NCBI GenBank assembly: GCA_021405325.1 | Contig: QWII01000013.1 | Span: forward strand, 62,001-126,000 | DNA: 64,000 nucleotides | From: Caldilinea sp. CFX5 | Lineage (GTDB): Bacteria > Chloroflexota > Anaerolineae > Caldilineales > Caldilineaceae | Direction: 5' to 3' | Shown: positions 1 through 9,019 of the stretch, in pieces | Numbering within the stretch: the stretch's first letter is position 1 | Layout: every line of letters begins with the position of its first letter | Notes under the pieces: generated by a model | Seen by the model: the letters and a program-made list of their open reading frames with translations, nothing else | Told to the model about the DNA's origin: nothing | Database searches by the model: none | Program-made: the position numbers and the translations under genes

Positions 1-308
1 TCAGTCGCAACCGGCATATGCCGATGGCCGACAGCTAGCGTTTTCTTCTGGGATGACGCAGAAGAGTCCAAAATCATAATTTTCTCCAAGTAGATATGAT
101 TACTACGTTCAAACTAGTTCTCAGGTACACCGGAAGTTTTGTAACTATCATCATAACAGAGGCCAACTTACGATAGCGTTACAAAAGGTTATCGATTGGC
201 TGGGTTTTACAAGGAGCAAAAGGGGTCGGTGAACGCCGGCTAAGGACGCGAACCGGCATGAGTTGGCGCTGGACGCCGTTGCGGCGACGCCGGTCAGCTA
301 TCGACGCT
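1..308. other. Non-coding stretch at window start
   Basis: No convincing gene is seen here. The stretch is AT-richer than the genes that follow, and its short reading frames lack ribosome binding sites and family resemblance. A frame can be drawn from 263 into the next gene, but the promoter at 309-337 and the Shine-Dalgarno before 392 show that it is not the real start. Confidence 0.5.
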
Positions 309-337
309 TTGATGATTCACTACTTAGGCTGTATAAT
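309..337 (+). promoter_or_regulatory. Sigma-70-type promoter of the NHL gene
   Basis: The -35 box TTGATG (309-314) and a perfect -10 box TATAAT (332-337) are separated by exactly 17 bp. Transcription would start near 344, giving a leader of about 48 nt before the ATG at 392. Confidence 0.75.
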
Positions 338-391
338 CTATATTGCAACCCACATACATTCCCGATCCGATCATTCCATAAGGAGGAACCG

Positions 392-1255
392 ATGCCATTC
401 GGCTCAGGCAAATACACTTACGAAGTGCAACCCGGCTGGGGTAAACTGCCCAGCGGCTGGGAATGGGGCTGGATCCCCGCTGTGGCCTGTGATTCGCAGG
501 ACAATGTCTATGTCTACTCGCGCAGCCAACACCCGCTGGTGATCTTTGACCGTGACGGCAACTTTCTCGATTCGTGGGGCGAGGATATTCTCAAGGACGC
601 CCACGGCATCTTTATTGACAAGGCTGACAATGTCTGGTGTACCGAGCGCGAGACCCACTGCATCCGCAAATTCAACAAAAAAGGGGAACTAGTGCTGACC
701 ATCGGCACGCCCGACGTGCAAGGGGCCAACGATGGCGATCCCTTCCGTCTGCCCACCGATCTGGCGATTGCTTCGGACGGCACGCTCTTTATCACCGATG
801 GCTATGGCAACGCCCGTGTCCACAAGTACACCCAAGAGGGAAAATTGCTCAAATCCTGGGGGACGTGGGGCGATGGCCCTGGTCAATTCCAATTGTCCCA
901 CTGTGTGCGCATCGACAAGCAGGATCGCCTCTGGGTTTGCGACCGCACCAACAACCGCATCCAACACTTTGACACCGACGGCAACTTCCTGAGCGAGTGG
1001 ACGGGTCTCTACCACCCGGATACGATCCACTTTGACCCCATTGATGATGTCATCTACATTGCCGAATTGGATCAACAGGTAAGCATCTATACGCTGACCG
1101 GCGAACTCCTTAGCCAGTGGGGCGGCCGGGTGAAGAGCGAAAAACCGGGTGAGTTTATAGCCTGTCCGCATGGCATTTGGACCGATTCCCGCGGCGATCT
1201 CTATGTGGGTGAAGTTCAGGCCAATGCCCGCTTACAAAAATTCGTGCGAGTTTAG
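392..1255 (+). CDS. NHL-repeat six-bladed beta-propeller protein
   Basis: This is a 287-residue soluble protein built of repeated blades with the NHL pattern (D..GN.Y..D..N.R...F). Examples are the stretches around VACDSQDNVYVYSR, IAIASDGT-like LFITDGYGNARV, and RIDKQDRLWVCDRTNNRI. NHL propellers serve as binding scaffolds, and some resemble the lyase part of peptidylglycine alpha-amidating enzymes. No signal peptide is visible. ATG 392 was chosen because AGGAGG lies just before it (381-386) and the promoter at 309-337 lies inside the longer frame. The stop is 5 bp before the next gene, so the two are probably co-transcribed. The substrate or partner cannot be told. Confidence 0.85.
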   Translation: MPFGSGKYTYEVQPGWGKLPSGWEWGWIPAVACDSQDNVYVYSRSQHPLVIFDRDGNFLDSWGEDILKDAHGIFIDKADNVWCTERETHCIRKFNKKGELVLTIGTPDVQGANDGDPFRLPTDLAIASDGTLFITDGYGNARVHKYTQEGKLLKSWGTWGDGPGQFQLSHCVRIDKQDRLWVCDRTNNRIQHFDTDGNFLSEWTGLYHPDTIHFDPIDDVIYIAELDQQVSIYTLTGELLSQWGGRVKSEKPGEFIACPHGIWTDSRGDLYVGEVQANARLQKFVRV

Positions 1256-1260
1256 TTGCA

Positions 1261-2220
1261 ATGGCAAAACGCAAGGAAAAACCCCAGACTTCGCACGATC
1301 GGCTGTTCAAAGAATTTTTGGAACGCTTTTTACCGGACTTTCTGCGCCTCTTTTTCCCCGAAGAGGCGGCGCGGCTTGATTTCAGCACCTTGCACTTTCC
1401 GCGCCAGGAGTTGTTGGTCAATGTACCACGCCAGTTACTGCGGATCACCGATGTTGTCGGCGAAGTCAAGACCTTTGCCGGTGAACCGGAACTGATCATC
1501 GTTCATGTCGAGATAGAGGGCAACGACCCCAAGCCCCTACCCAAGCGCATGTTTGACTACTATGCGCTGATGCGTATCTTACAGCAAAAACCGGTGCTAC
1601 CCCTTGCCCTGGTTTTTGCCTATGGCGTCGGCGGCTTGAAATGGCGCACCTATCAGGAAAAGCTGTGGGGCCGTGAGTTAGTCCGTTTTCGCTATGGGCA
1701 GGTCGGCCTGCGGGCGCTCGATAGTGAGGAGTACCAGAGCCAAAACAACCCGATTGCCGCCACCTTGGCCGTTCTCATGAAGCGGCGCGGGCGTAGCAAA
1801 GCGCAGGTCAAACTGACGGCATTACAAACCGTCGTTAATAGCAATTTGACAGAAGGCGACAAACTCTTTTTAATAAACATGGTTGAAACATACCTGCCGC
1901 AGCAGGAAGTTTTTGATGCACGGGAGGAAGTTATGCAAGCGCTACAAGCAATTGAACAGACTTGGATGGACAAAATTCTGGAAAAAGGACAGCAGCAAGG
2001 CCATCAACAGGGGCAACAGGAGGGCATGCGCACTCTGTTGCTACTTATGTTATCCAGCAAATTTGGGCCATTGCCTCAGCCCATCGTTGACCAACTCAAC
2101 GCCATCGATGATACGGCTGTCTTTGCCAACCTAAGCCAGCAACTGTTGACCGCCACCCGGCTGGATGAGATCAGCTTTCCTGCTCACCCGGCGATGAATG
2201 GCGGCGCATATCCCAATTGA
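1261..2220 (+). CDS. Rpn family recombination-promoting nuclease / putative transposase
   Basis: This 319-residue protein has the N-terminal signature of the Rpn/PD-(D/E)XK family: HDRLFKEFLERFLPDFLRLF, then ITDVVGEVKTF and LIIVHVEIEGN, with the acidic and E-x-x residues typical of the nuclease core. The C-terminal part is a Q/G-rich helix (QQQGHQQGQQEGMR) followed by a DUF4351-like tail (LLLMLSSKFGPLPQPIVDQLNAI). Rpn proteins are DNA endonucleases that promote RecA-independent recombination and occur in multiple copies per genome. Other members or relics in the window lie at 20429, 21495 and 29206. It follows the NHL gene by 5 bp with no clear ribosome binding site of its own. Confidence 0.85.
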   Translation: MAKRKEKPQTSHDRLFKEFLERFLPDFLRLFFPEEAARLDFSTLHFPRQELLVNVPRQLLRITDVVGEVKTFAGEPELIIVHVEIEGNDPKPLPKRMFDYYALMRILQQKPVLPLALVFAYGVGGLKWRTYQEKLWGRELVRFRYGQVGLRALDSEEYQSQNNPIAATLAVLMKRRGRSKAQVKLTALQTVVNSNLTEGDKLFLINMVETYLPQQEVFDAREEVMQALQAIEQTWMDKILEKGQQQGHQQGQQEGMRTLLLLMLSSKFGPLPQPIVDQLNAIDDTAVFANLSQQLLTATRLDEISFPAHPAMNGGAYPN

Positions 2221-2228
2221 GGGAGCTT

Positions 2229-2924
2229 ATGCCCAACTATACAGCCGTACAAGCTTTGACCTTCGACCTCTTTGGCACGATTCTTGACCTGGGCGGCAGT
2301 CTGACGCCGCCCCTGGGTCCCTTTTTGCAAGCCAAAGGCGCGACCATCAGCGCTGCCGGCTTTTGGGCGCAGTGGCGCGACCGGCAGCGGATCGAGCAAT
2401 ATCAAGACACGCTCATGATGCTCGGCCACAGCGGCTATTTGGAGACGGCGCGACGGGCCTTTGTCTACACCTTGCGCCGCAACCGGATCGACGCAACAGT
2501 CGACGAAGTGGCGTCGTTTATGCTCAACTGGCAGCAGCTTTTGCCCTTCCCCGATGTTGTGCCGGCGCTGGAACGGTTGAAAAACCGCTATAAACTCGTT
2601 GCCCTCTCCAATGGCGAGCCGGACTTTCTCCAACATCTGGCCGATAACCGCATCCACTGGCGTTTTGACGCGATCTTCTCGGTCAATCAGGTGGGCGCTT
2701 TCAAACCGCATCCGGCTGTTTATCGTGGGGCGGCGCTACACTTGGGCTTGGAAGTCAATCAATGTCTGATGGTTTCGTCCAATGCCTTTGACGCTGTCGG
2801 CGCACGGGCGTGTGGCTACCGGGCCATCTATGTGAATCGGTATGATCTGCCGGTGGAGGATCATCCGTGCCAGCCGGATCAGATTGTCGCTAACTTTGCC
2901 GAACTGGCGGACGTCCTGCTCTAA
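2229..2924 (+). CDS. HAD hydrolase, haloacid dehalogenase type II-like
   Basis: This soluble 231-residue protein carries all four HAD motifs. Motif I is FDLFGTILD (nucleophilic Asp), motif II LSNG, motif III FKPHPAVY (Lys), and motif IV VSSNAFDAVGARACGY. The SSNAFDA..A signature is typical of L-2-haloacid dehalogenases, which hydrolyse 2-haloacids to 2-hydroxyacids. The true substrate here is not certain. A TTG codon at 2217 is in frame and overlaps the upstream stop, but ATG 2229 after AGGGAG looks more likely. The gene continues the run from the Rpn gene. Confidence 0.85.
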   Translation: MPNYTAVQALTFDLFGTILDLGGSLTPPLGPFLQAKGATISAAGFWAQWRDRQRIEQYQDTLMMLGHSGYLETARRAFVYTLRRNRIDATVDEVASFMLNWQQLLPFPDVVPALERLKNRYKLVALSNGEPDFLQHLADNRIHWRFDAIFSVNQVGAFKPHPAVYRGAALHLGLEVNQCLMVSSNAFDAVGARACGYRAIYVNRYDLPVEDHPCQPDQIVANFAELADVLL

Positions 2925-2948
2925 TCAAATCAAACCAAGGCCAAGCGT

Positions 2949-3323
2949 ATGACCAAAATTTACACAGCCGCTGTTATCGGCGCTGGCATGGGCGGCAAGT
3001 TGAGCATGAAAGCCGCCGCTGCTTCCGACCGCTTCCACCTGGTGGCTGTGGCCGATTGGCGCGAAGAGGCGCGCCGGGAAGCGGAAGCGCTCTATCAATT
3101 GTTGGCCGACCAGATCGATAAGTCGTTGCCCGATTACACCTGGCCCGCAGCATCGCTGACGGCTTTGGAACTCTGTGAAGCCGCCTACCTCGCCAACCAG
3201 CATCGCTGTATGATCTCCTTGCCCTTAGCTAACTTTATGCCACCAGCCGCCACGCATTGGGAACCCGGCAAACCCTACGCCGGGCAAGGGGGTGGCCGCG
3301 ATGGGCGACGCCTCAACGCCTGA
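2949..3323 (+). pseudogene. Gfo/Idh/MocA oxidoreductase with a large internal deletion
   Basis: The frame is open for 124 codons, but only the two ends of a Gfo/Idh/MocA protein remain. The N-terminus is a Rossmann beta-alpha-beta (AAVIGAGMGGKLSMKAAAAS, then LVAVADWREEARREA). It jumps near residues 42-50 to what is normally the C-terminal helix and tail (SLTALELCEAAYLANQ, then HWEPGKPYAGQGGGRDGRR). A normal member has about 350 residues, so roughly 230 residues, including the catalytic domain, are missing in frame. The product cannot be a working dehydrogenase. The next gene starts inside its 3' end. A complete family member lies at 58898-60001. Confidence 0.75.
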
Positions 3324-5100
3324 GCCAATCGTGACGAAGAAGGCACCAGCGTCACTGCTGCCCTTAGCCGAACAGACCGCGTCACTGGCGGCTTTGCTGC
3401 AGACGGCGGTTGGCGTAATTCCCACGGGCATCACCATCAGTGATATGCGCCAACCTGACCAGCCGCTGGTCTATGTCAACAGCGGCTTTGAACAGTTGAC
3501 CGGTTACACCGCGCAAGAGGTCATCGGGCGGAATTGCCGCTTTCTTCAGGGCAAAGAACGGGAACAAGACGCACTGCCAATGGTGCGTAAAACGCTGGCG
3601 AACGGCGAAGCTTGCACAGTCATCCTACGCAATTATCGCAAAGACGGCGTCCCCTTTTGGAATGAACTGACCCTCTACCCACTCGTTGATGAACAGGGCC
3701 ATCTGACCCACTATGTCGGCGTCCAACATGACATTTCGGCGATTGTCGAACGAAGCCGGCGGCTGGTACAGGGCGAAAAACAGGCGACGCAAGAAGCTAT
3801 ACAGCAAGCGCAGAGCGTCGGTTTGCTCAACGAAATGAGCCGTCAACTCAATGGCGCGGTGAGCGAAGAAGAAATTTTTCAGATTGCCGCCCACTACGCG
3901 CCTCAGATCATTGAGGCTGACCGGATCAGCATTGCACTCTTGGTCGACGAAGGTCGTCAATTTGAAATCATCGCACTACAGGGCATGGCCGGCGCGCTTT
4001 CCCAAGGCGTGCGGCTACCGCTCGCCGATACTGACATTGAACGGGCCATCCAAAGCGAACAGCTCTTTGTTCAGGCTAACCGCGATGAGCCATCGATTGG
4101 CGGAATGAACGCGCGCATGAACGCGCCGTTGATCACCGGTGGTGTTGCCATCGGCGCCCTGAATGTAGTCGCTTCGCAAGCCGCTGCGTTCACCCAACGT
4201 GATGAACAGTTGCTCGTCCAGATCGCCAATCTGCTGGCGTCCACCATCCAGAATCGCCGGCTCTTTGCCCAGACGCAAGCGGCGTTGGATGAGAATCGCC
4301 AGCAGAACAGCGCCTTGCGTCAGGCATTGGAAGCATTGCAACAGGCGCAGACACAGTTGCTGGCCGCGGAAAAGATGGCTTCCCTAGGACGATTGGTGGC
4401 CGGGTTGGCGCATGAGATTAACACCCCGGTCGGCATTGCCATCACCGCTGTGTCGGTCTTGGCGGATCGTACCCAGGAAGTCTTACAGCTTTACCGGAAT
4501 GGTCAGGTCAAACGAACTGATTTTGAAGAGTTTTTACAACTGCTCACCGCGAGCGGCAAACTCATTACCAACAACCTGAATCGCGCCACCGAACTCATCC
4601 AGAGCTTCAAACAGGTGGCTGTCGATCAGTCCAGCGAAGCCGCCCGCACCATCAATCTCAAAGCGTACATCGGCGAGGTGGTGAATAGCCTGCAACCGGA
4701 ATTGAAACGGACCCAATTGACAGTGGCCATCAAGGGTGATGAGACTATCGTCCTGCAAAGCTATCCGGGGGCGCTTTCACAGATTATTACCAATCTTGTG
4801 TTGAACTCGATCATTCATGGCTACCCGTCTGATACGGTTGGGCGCCTGACAATAACGCTCCAACGCCAAGCGGACAAGGTCTGCTTGCACTACGCCGATG
4901 ATGGCGTCGGTATTCCACCGGAACATCAACATAAAATTTTTGAACCGTTTTTCACCACGCGGCGCGGTCAGGGGGGCAGCGGTCTTGGTCTCCACATTGT
5001 TTATAATTTGGTGACACAGAAATTAGGCGGTACGATTAGTTTTCAAAGCCAGGTGGGGAGTGGCACCACTTTTACGATTACCCTGCCTTTACAGAACTAG
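3301..5100 (+). CDS. LOV-GAF sensor histidine kinase (blue-light type)
   Basis: This 599-residue cytoplasmic kinase has a PAS domain of LOV type (about 35-150), a GAF domain (about 175-325), a coiled linker, a HisKA-like dimerisation helix and a HATPase domain. The LOV signature GRNCRFLQG places the photo-adduct cysteine at about residue 79. The flavin contacts N in NYRKDG, N in FWNEL and Q in VGVQHD are all present, so FMN binding and blue-light sensing are expected. The phospho-acceptor is H371 in GLAHEINTP. The ATP site has NLVLNS, DDGVGIPP and GSGLGL. No receiver or partner regulator is adjacent. ATG 3301 is preferred over GTG 3292 because AAGGGGG (3286-3292) sits 8 nt upstream. The start overlaps the deleted Gfo/Idh frame. 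Confidence 0.88.
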   Translation: MGDASTPEPIVTKKAPASLLPLAEQTASLAALLQTAVGVIPTGITISDMRQPDQPLVYVNSGFEQLTGYTAQEVIGRNCRFLQGKEREQDALPMVRKTLANGEACTVILRNYRKDGVPFWNELTLYPLVDEQGHLTHYVGVQHDISAIVERSRRLVQGEKQATQEAIQQAQSVGLLNEMSRQLNGAVSEEEIFQIAAHYAPQIIEADRISIALLVDEGRQFEIIALQGMAGALSQGVRLPLADTDIERAIQSEQLFVQANRDEPSIGGMNARMNAPLITGGVAIGALNVVASQAAAFTQRDEQLLVQIANLLASTIQNRRLFAQTQAALDENRQQNSALRQALEALQQAQTQLLAAEKMASLGRLVAGLAHEINTPVGIAITAVSVLADRTQEVLQLYRNGQVKRTDFEEFLQLLTASGKLITNNLNRATELIQSFKQVAVDQSSEAARTINLKAYIGEVVNSLQPELKRTQLTVAIKGDETIVLQSYPGALSQIITNLVLNSIIHGYPSDTVGRLTITLQRQADKVCLHYADDGVGIPPEHQHKIFEPFFTTRRGQGGSGLGLHIVYNLVTQKLGGTISFQSQVGSGTTFTITLPLQN

Positions 5101-5132
5101 CCCACAAGCAGCAAGGGATGAGGAGATACGCT

Positions 5133-6410
5133 ATGCAACTCGAAACCGCCTTTACCATGGACACCTCCAGCATTAAATACGGCCCCGGCGTCACTCGTGA
5201 AATCGGCAATGATATGGCGGCGTTGGGAGCCAAACGGGTCATGGTGGTGACAGACCCGCGCCTTGCCAAATTGGAGCCGGTCGCGGTGGTATTAGATGCC
5301 TTACGCAAAGAGGGTATCGACGCCGTTCTCTATGACCGCACCCGTGTCGAACCGACCGATCAATCGTTCCAAGATGCCATTCAATTTGCCACCAACGGTA
5401 ACTTTGACGGCTACGTCGCGGTTGGTGGCGGCTCCGCGATGGACACAGCCAAGGCGGCCAATCTCTACGCCACCTATCCCGCCGACTTGCTCACCTATGT
5501 CAACCCACCCATCGGCAAAGGGCAACCGGTGCCGGGCCGCTTGAAACCGCTCATTGCCGTGCCAACCACGGCAGGTACGGGCAGCGAGACGACCGGCGTC
5601 GCCATCTTTGACCTGGTCGAGATGCACGCCAAGACCGGCATCGCCCATCGCGCCCTGCGTCCCGTCATGGGTATCATCGACCCCGACAACACGCGCACCT
5701 TGCCCAAGATGGTCGCCGCTTGTAGTGCGCTTGATGTCCTCAGCCATGCGTTGGAATCATTGACTGCCATCCCCTTTAGCCAACGACCGGCGCCCGAACA
5801 TCCCAAACTGCGCCCGGCCTATCAAGGCGCCAACCCGATCAGCGCCATCTGGGCGACCAAAGCGATTGAAACGGTCGCGGCCAATCTCCTGCGCGCCATT
5901 GATGACCCCGAAGACAATGAGGCGCGCGGTCAAATGCTCCTTGCCGCCGCCTATGCCGGTATCGGCTTTGGCAATGCCGGCGTCCACCTGCCCCACGGCA
6001 TGTCCTATCCCGTCTCCGGCATGGTGCGCGACTATGTGCCGCCCGACTACAACCCCGACCATCCCATTGTCCCCCACGGTATGTCGGTAATTCTCCACGC
6101 CCCCGCCGTCTTCCGCTGGACCGCGCCAACCAACCCGGCGCTCCATTTGCAAGCGGCGCAGATGATGGGCGTTGACACGCGTGGCGCCGCGCCGGAAGAT
6201 GCCGGCGAACTGTTAGCCGGCGCCATTGTTGACATTATGCGCAAAACGGGGATGCCCAACGGCTTGAAGGCGATTGGCTTTACAGCGGCCGATGTGGACA
6301 AACTGGTGGAAGGGACGCTGCCGCAACATCGCGTTACCAAGCTGTCCCCCAAACCGGCGAGTGCAGCGGATCTGCGTCAACTCTTTCTCGATTCCATGAC
6401 TTGCTGGTGA
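5133..6410 (+). CDS. Hydroxyacid-oxoacid transhydrogenase (iron-type alcohol dehydrogenase, ADHFE1-like)
   Basis: This 425-residue group III metal-dependent alcohol dehydrogenase has the nucleotide-binding GGGSAMDTAKAANL, the PTTAGTGSETT loop, and the metal-site histidines in LSHALES, GVHLPHGMSYPV and VPHGMSV. The near N-terminal TAFTMDTSSIKYGPG and the SGMVRDY/HPIVPHG segment are characteristic of hydroxyacid-oxoacid transhydrogenase. That enzyme couples oxidation of 4-hydroxybutyrate to reduction of 2-oxoglutarate. The substrate assignment is by family. The start is ATG 5133 with AGGAG at 5121-5125; an in-frame ATG at 5118 would place the ribosome binding site inside the gene. It precedes an alpha/beta hydrolase by 7 bp. 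Confidence 0.85.
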   Translation: MQLETAFTMDTSSIKYGPGVTREIGNDMAALGAKRVMVVTDPRLAKLEPVAVVLDALRKEGIDAVLYDRTRVEPTDQSFQDAIQFATNGNFDGYVAVGGGSAMDTAKAANLYATYPADLLTYVNPPIGKGQPVPGRLKPLIAVPTTAGTGSETTGVAIFDLVEMHAKTGIAHRALRPVMGIIDPDNTRTLPKMVAACSALDVLSHALESLTAIPFSQRPAPEHPKLRPAYQGANPISAIWATKAIETVAANLLRAIDDPEDNEARGQMLLAAAYAGIGFGNAGVHLPHGMSYPVSGMVRDYVPPDYNPDHPIVPHGMSVILHAPAVFRWTAPTNPALHLQAAQMMGVDTRGAAPEDAGELLAGAIVDIMRKTGMPNGLKAIGFTAADVDKLVEGTLPQHRVTKLSPKPASAADLRQLFLDSMTCW

Positions 6411-6417
6411 GCCTGCT

Positions 6418-7260
6418 ATGACAACACCCTTATACACACACGAAGAAGACGCCCTGACCGCCACGGATGGCGTCACCCTCTACAGACAAAGCTGGCGGGC
6501 CGCACAACCCAAGGCCGCCATTGCCCTGATTCACGGTTTGGCCGAACATAGTGCGCGCTACCGCCATGTCGGCGAATATTTAGCCGCACGCGGCTACACC
6601 GTCCACACCATGGATCTGCGGGGTCATGGGCGGTCACCGGGCAAACGCATTCTGGTGCGCCGGATGGATGAATACAGTAAGGATGTGGCCGCCCTTTTAG
6701 GGCAGATTCGCACCCAAGAAACCAACTGCCCTCTCTTTCTCTTGGGGCACAGCCTGGGTGGGTTAATTGTGACCTACTATGTACTCACCCAGACGCCCGA
6801 TCTACAGGGCGTTATTCTCAGCGGACCGGCCCTGCAAGTGGATGCGATTTCGCCCTTCTTGCAGATTGTTGGCCGTGTCCTGGCGCAGATTGCCCCCACG
6901 CTGCCGATGAAGAAGCTAGATGCCACGGCCGTCTCACGCGATCCGGCGGTGGTCAAAGCATACCAAAATGATCCATTGGTCTATACCGGCGCTGTCCCGG
7001 CCGCCACCGGCATTGCCACGATTAATGCCATTACTGAGATTCAGCAACGGATGGAAGCTTTCCGTTGGCCGCTGTTGATTGTCCATGGCGCCGCCGACCG
7101 TCTGACCAACCCGGAGGGCAGCAAGCAACTTTACGCCCGCGCCGGTTCAACCGATAAAACGCTCAAGCTCTATGATGGCCTCTATCACGAAGTACTCAAC
7201 GAACCGGAGCAGGAGCAGATTATGGCCGAGATTGTGGCATGGCTGGATAAACGCATCTAA
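6418..7260 (+). CDS. Alpha/beta hydrolase, monoacylglycerol lipase-like
   Basis: This 280-residue serine hydrolase of the lysophospholipase/monoacylglycerol lipase group (Hydrolase_4) has an oxyanion-hole region ALIHGLAEHSARY and the segment MDLRGHGRSPGKR. The nucleophile elbow is GHSLGG, the acid is in IVHGAADRLTNP and the histidine in DGLYHEVLNE. It is probably cytoplasmic, as no signal peptide is seen. It lies 7 bp after the transhydrogenase gene and is likely in the same transcript. The natural ester substrate is unknown. Confidence 0.85.
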   Translation: MTTPLYTHEEDALTATDGVTLYRQSWRAAQPKAAIALIHGLAEHSARYRHVGEYLAARGYTVHTMDLRGHGRSPGKRILVRRMDEYSKDVAALLGQIRTQETNCPLFLLGHSLGGLIVTYYVLTQTPDLQGVILSGPALQVDAISPFLQIVGRVLAQIAPTLPMKKLDATAVSRDPAVVKAYQNDPLVYTGAVPAATGIATINAITEIQQRMEAFRWPLLIVHGAADRLTNPEGSKQLYARAGSTDKTLKLYDGLYHEVLNEPEQEQIMAEIVAWLDKRI

Positions 7261-7355
7261 TTCCGGGAACCCCGACCTCGTTGCCGGCCAGGACTTCCGC
7301 CTAAGCCGCCTCTACGGTGTTCCCAGGGTGTAAACCCTTACCTAAAGGAGCTTCT

Positions 7356-7718
7356 ATGACACCGCAACCTAGCCCTGAACCCTTTTACAGCATGGCGCGC
7401 CGCGCCGGCGACATTTTGTTTATGTCAGGCTTTGGTCCCGTCAATGAACAGCTAGAAGTCGTCGGCGCCAACATTGAAGAGCAGACCATTTACACGATGG
7501 ATCTGATCAAAAAGGCGTTGGCGCATGAAGGCGCGACCTTTGCCGATGTGGTGCGCGTCAATGTTTTTCTGCTCGACATGGCGGATCGCGATGGCTTCAA
7601 CGCCGCCTACCGGCGCTATTTCAACGGCCCCATGCCCACCCGCCGGCTGATCGGCGCCGGTGATCTCTACAAGGGGATTTTGGTGGAGATTGATTGTATT
7701 GCGTATGTTGGTAGGTAG
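7356..7718 (+). CDS. RidA family (YjgF/YER057c/UK114) protein
   Basis: This 120-residue trimer-forming Rid protein has typical features: ILFMSGFGPVNE, a central AGATFADVVRVNVFLLDM helix region, and PTRRLIGAGDLYKGILVEIDCIAY, with the conserved Arg that binds the imine carboxylate. RidA proteins hydrolyse reactive enamine/imine intermediates of PLP enzymes. The start is ATG 7356 after AAAGGAG. An earlier in-frame codon at 7317 has no ribosome binding site. The last three codons and the stop already belong to the repeat array that follows. Confidence 0.85.
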   Translation: MTPQPSPEPFYSMARRAGDILFMSGFGPVNEQLEVVGANIEEQTIYTMDLIKKALAHEGATFADVVRVNVFLLDMADRDGFNAAYRRYFNGPMPTRRLIGAGDLYKGILVEIDCIAYVGR

Positions 7719-7791
7719 ACAGGTAGACAGGTAGACAGGTAGGCAGGTAGACACGCCCTATTTACCTGTTTACCTTTCTACCTACTTACCC
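7711..7791. repeat. Period-8 stutter palindrome after ridA
   Basis: The left side is five near-identical octamers of the form AGGTAGAC (7711-7752). The right side (7761-7791) is made of octamers such as TTTACCTG and TCTACCTA that are their complements, so the RNA could fold into a long imperfect hairpin. The array begins inside the last codons of ridA and ends just before the P450 gene. It belongs to the stutter-palindrome family found through this window. Confidence 0.7.
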
Positions 7792-7808
7792 AACCCATAG
7801 GAACTTAT

Positions 7809-8945
7809 ATGACGTTTTTTGATCCAACAGCGCCGGCGTTTCGGCAAAATCCATACCCGGTCTATGCGGAGCTACGCGCACAAGCGCCCATTGTCTTTTG
7901 GGAAGAACGGGGGGTCTGGCTGCTCAGTCGCTGGGCGGATTGCACGGCGCTGCTGCGCGACCTCCGCTTGGGCAATGACCCGCCAGGGCATGATATGCTC
8001 TTTCAAAATCCGCCCGACCATACGCGGCTACGGGGATTGGTGCAGAAAGCCTTTACACCCCGGCGCATCGAGTTGTTGCGCGACCAGATTCAGCGCATCA
8101 CCGATGGCTTACTAGATCAGGCGCAAGGCCGACAAGCATTTGATCTGATCGCGGCCCTGGCCTACCCCTTGCCCGTGGCGGTGATTGCGGCACTTATGGG
8201 CATACCGGCGGAAGACCATACCAAGTTTCATGCCTGGTCGAATGCGCTGGTGGATAGTCTCGACCTCGTGCCTGATCCTGACTTGGCCGAACGACTGGCC
8301 CCCGCTGAAGCCGGCTTTCGCGCCTACTTTGATGATCTGATTCGTGAGCGGCGGCGCAACCCTGGTGATGATCTCCTCAGCGCCTTGATCGCCGCTGAAG
8401 AGGCCGGCGATCGCTTGAGCAGTGATGAACTCTACTTCAGCGCTCGTCTCCTCCTGGTCGCCGGTTATGAGACCACCGTTGGGTTGATCGGCAATGGCGC
8501 CCTGGCGTTATTGCGCAATCCGGCCCAACGGGAACTGCTCCAAGAACAACCTGGTCTGATTGGAAATGCAGTGGAAGAGTTGCTGCGCTATGATAGTCCG
8601 ATCCAGATGATCGGGCGCACGGTGCTAGAGACGATGGAGTGGCAGGATGTTGTCTTCACCAAAGGTCAGGGTGTTGCCCTCCTCACTGGCGCTGCCAATC
8701 ATGATCCGGCGCTGGTGGCGCGTCCCGATCAACTCGACATTATGCGCCCCCCTGCGCAACATCTCGCCTTTGGCAGCGGCATTCACTACTGCCTGGGCGC
8801 GCCGTTAGCCCGCCTTGAAGGTCAAATTGCCATCCAAACGCTGCTGCGCCGCTTCCCCGATTTGCAACTGAGCGAAGAAGCGCCGCCCCATCGCAACAAC
8901 TTCGTCTTTCGCAGCCTGCAACGCTTGCTGGTAATCAATCCTTAG
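7809..8945 (+). CDS. Cytochrome P450
   Basis: This soluble bacterial-type P450 of 378 residues is at the short end of the family. The I-helix oxygen-activation motif is AGYETTVG, the K-helix ExxR is EELLR, and the heme-binding loop is FGSGIHYCLGAPLAR with ligand Cys328. The N-terminus (FDPTAPAFRQNPYPVYAELR) is the usual start of actinobacterial and Chloroflexi monooxygenases. It would hydroxylate an organic substrate using electrons from a ferredoxin, but no ferredoxin or reductase gene is nearby. It lies just after the ridA stutter palindrome. The substrate is unknown. Confidence 0.9.
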   Translation: MTFFDPTAPAFRQNPYPVYAELRAQAPIVFWEERGVWLLSRWADCTALLRDLRLGNDPPGHDMLFQNPPDHTRLRGLVQKAFTPRRIELLRDQIQRITDGLLDQAQGRQAFDLIAALAYPLPVAVIAALMGIPAEDHTKFHAWSNALVDSLDLVPDPDLAERLAPAEAGFRAYFDDLIRERRRNPGDDLLSALIAAEEAGDRLSSDELYFSARLLLVAGYETTVGLIGNGALALLRNPAQRELLQEQPGLIGNAVEELLRYDSPIQMIGRTVLETMEWQDVVFTKGQGVALLTGAANHDPALVARPDQLDIMRPPAQHLAFGSGIHYCLGAPLARLEGQIAIQTLLRRFPDLQLSEEAPPHRNNFVFRSLQRLLVINP

Positions 8946-9019
8946 CGCAGTTAGCACACAACGAGCGGTAAATAGAGAGTGCTTGCGCTCCCTGTGCAGT
9001 AGGCAAAATTCATAATGAT

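Noticed and set aside
263..391. N-terminal extension of the NHL gene
   Set aside because: The promoter at 309-337 lies inside it, and a strong AGGAGG precedes the ATG at 392.
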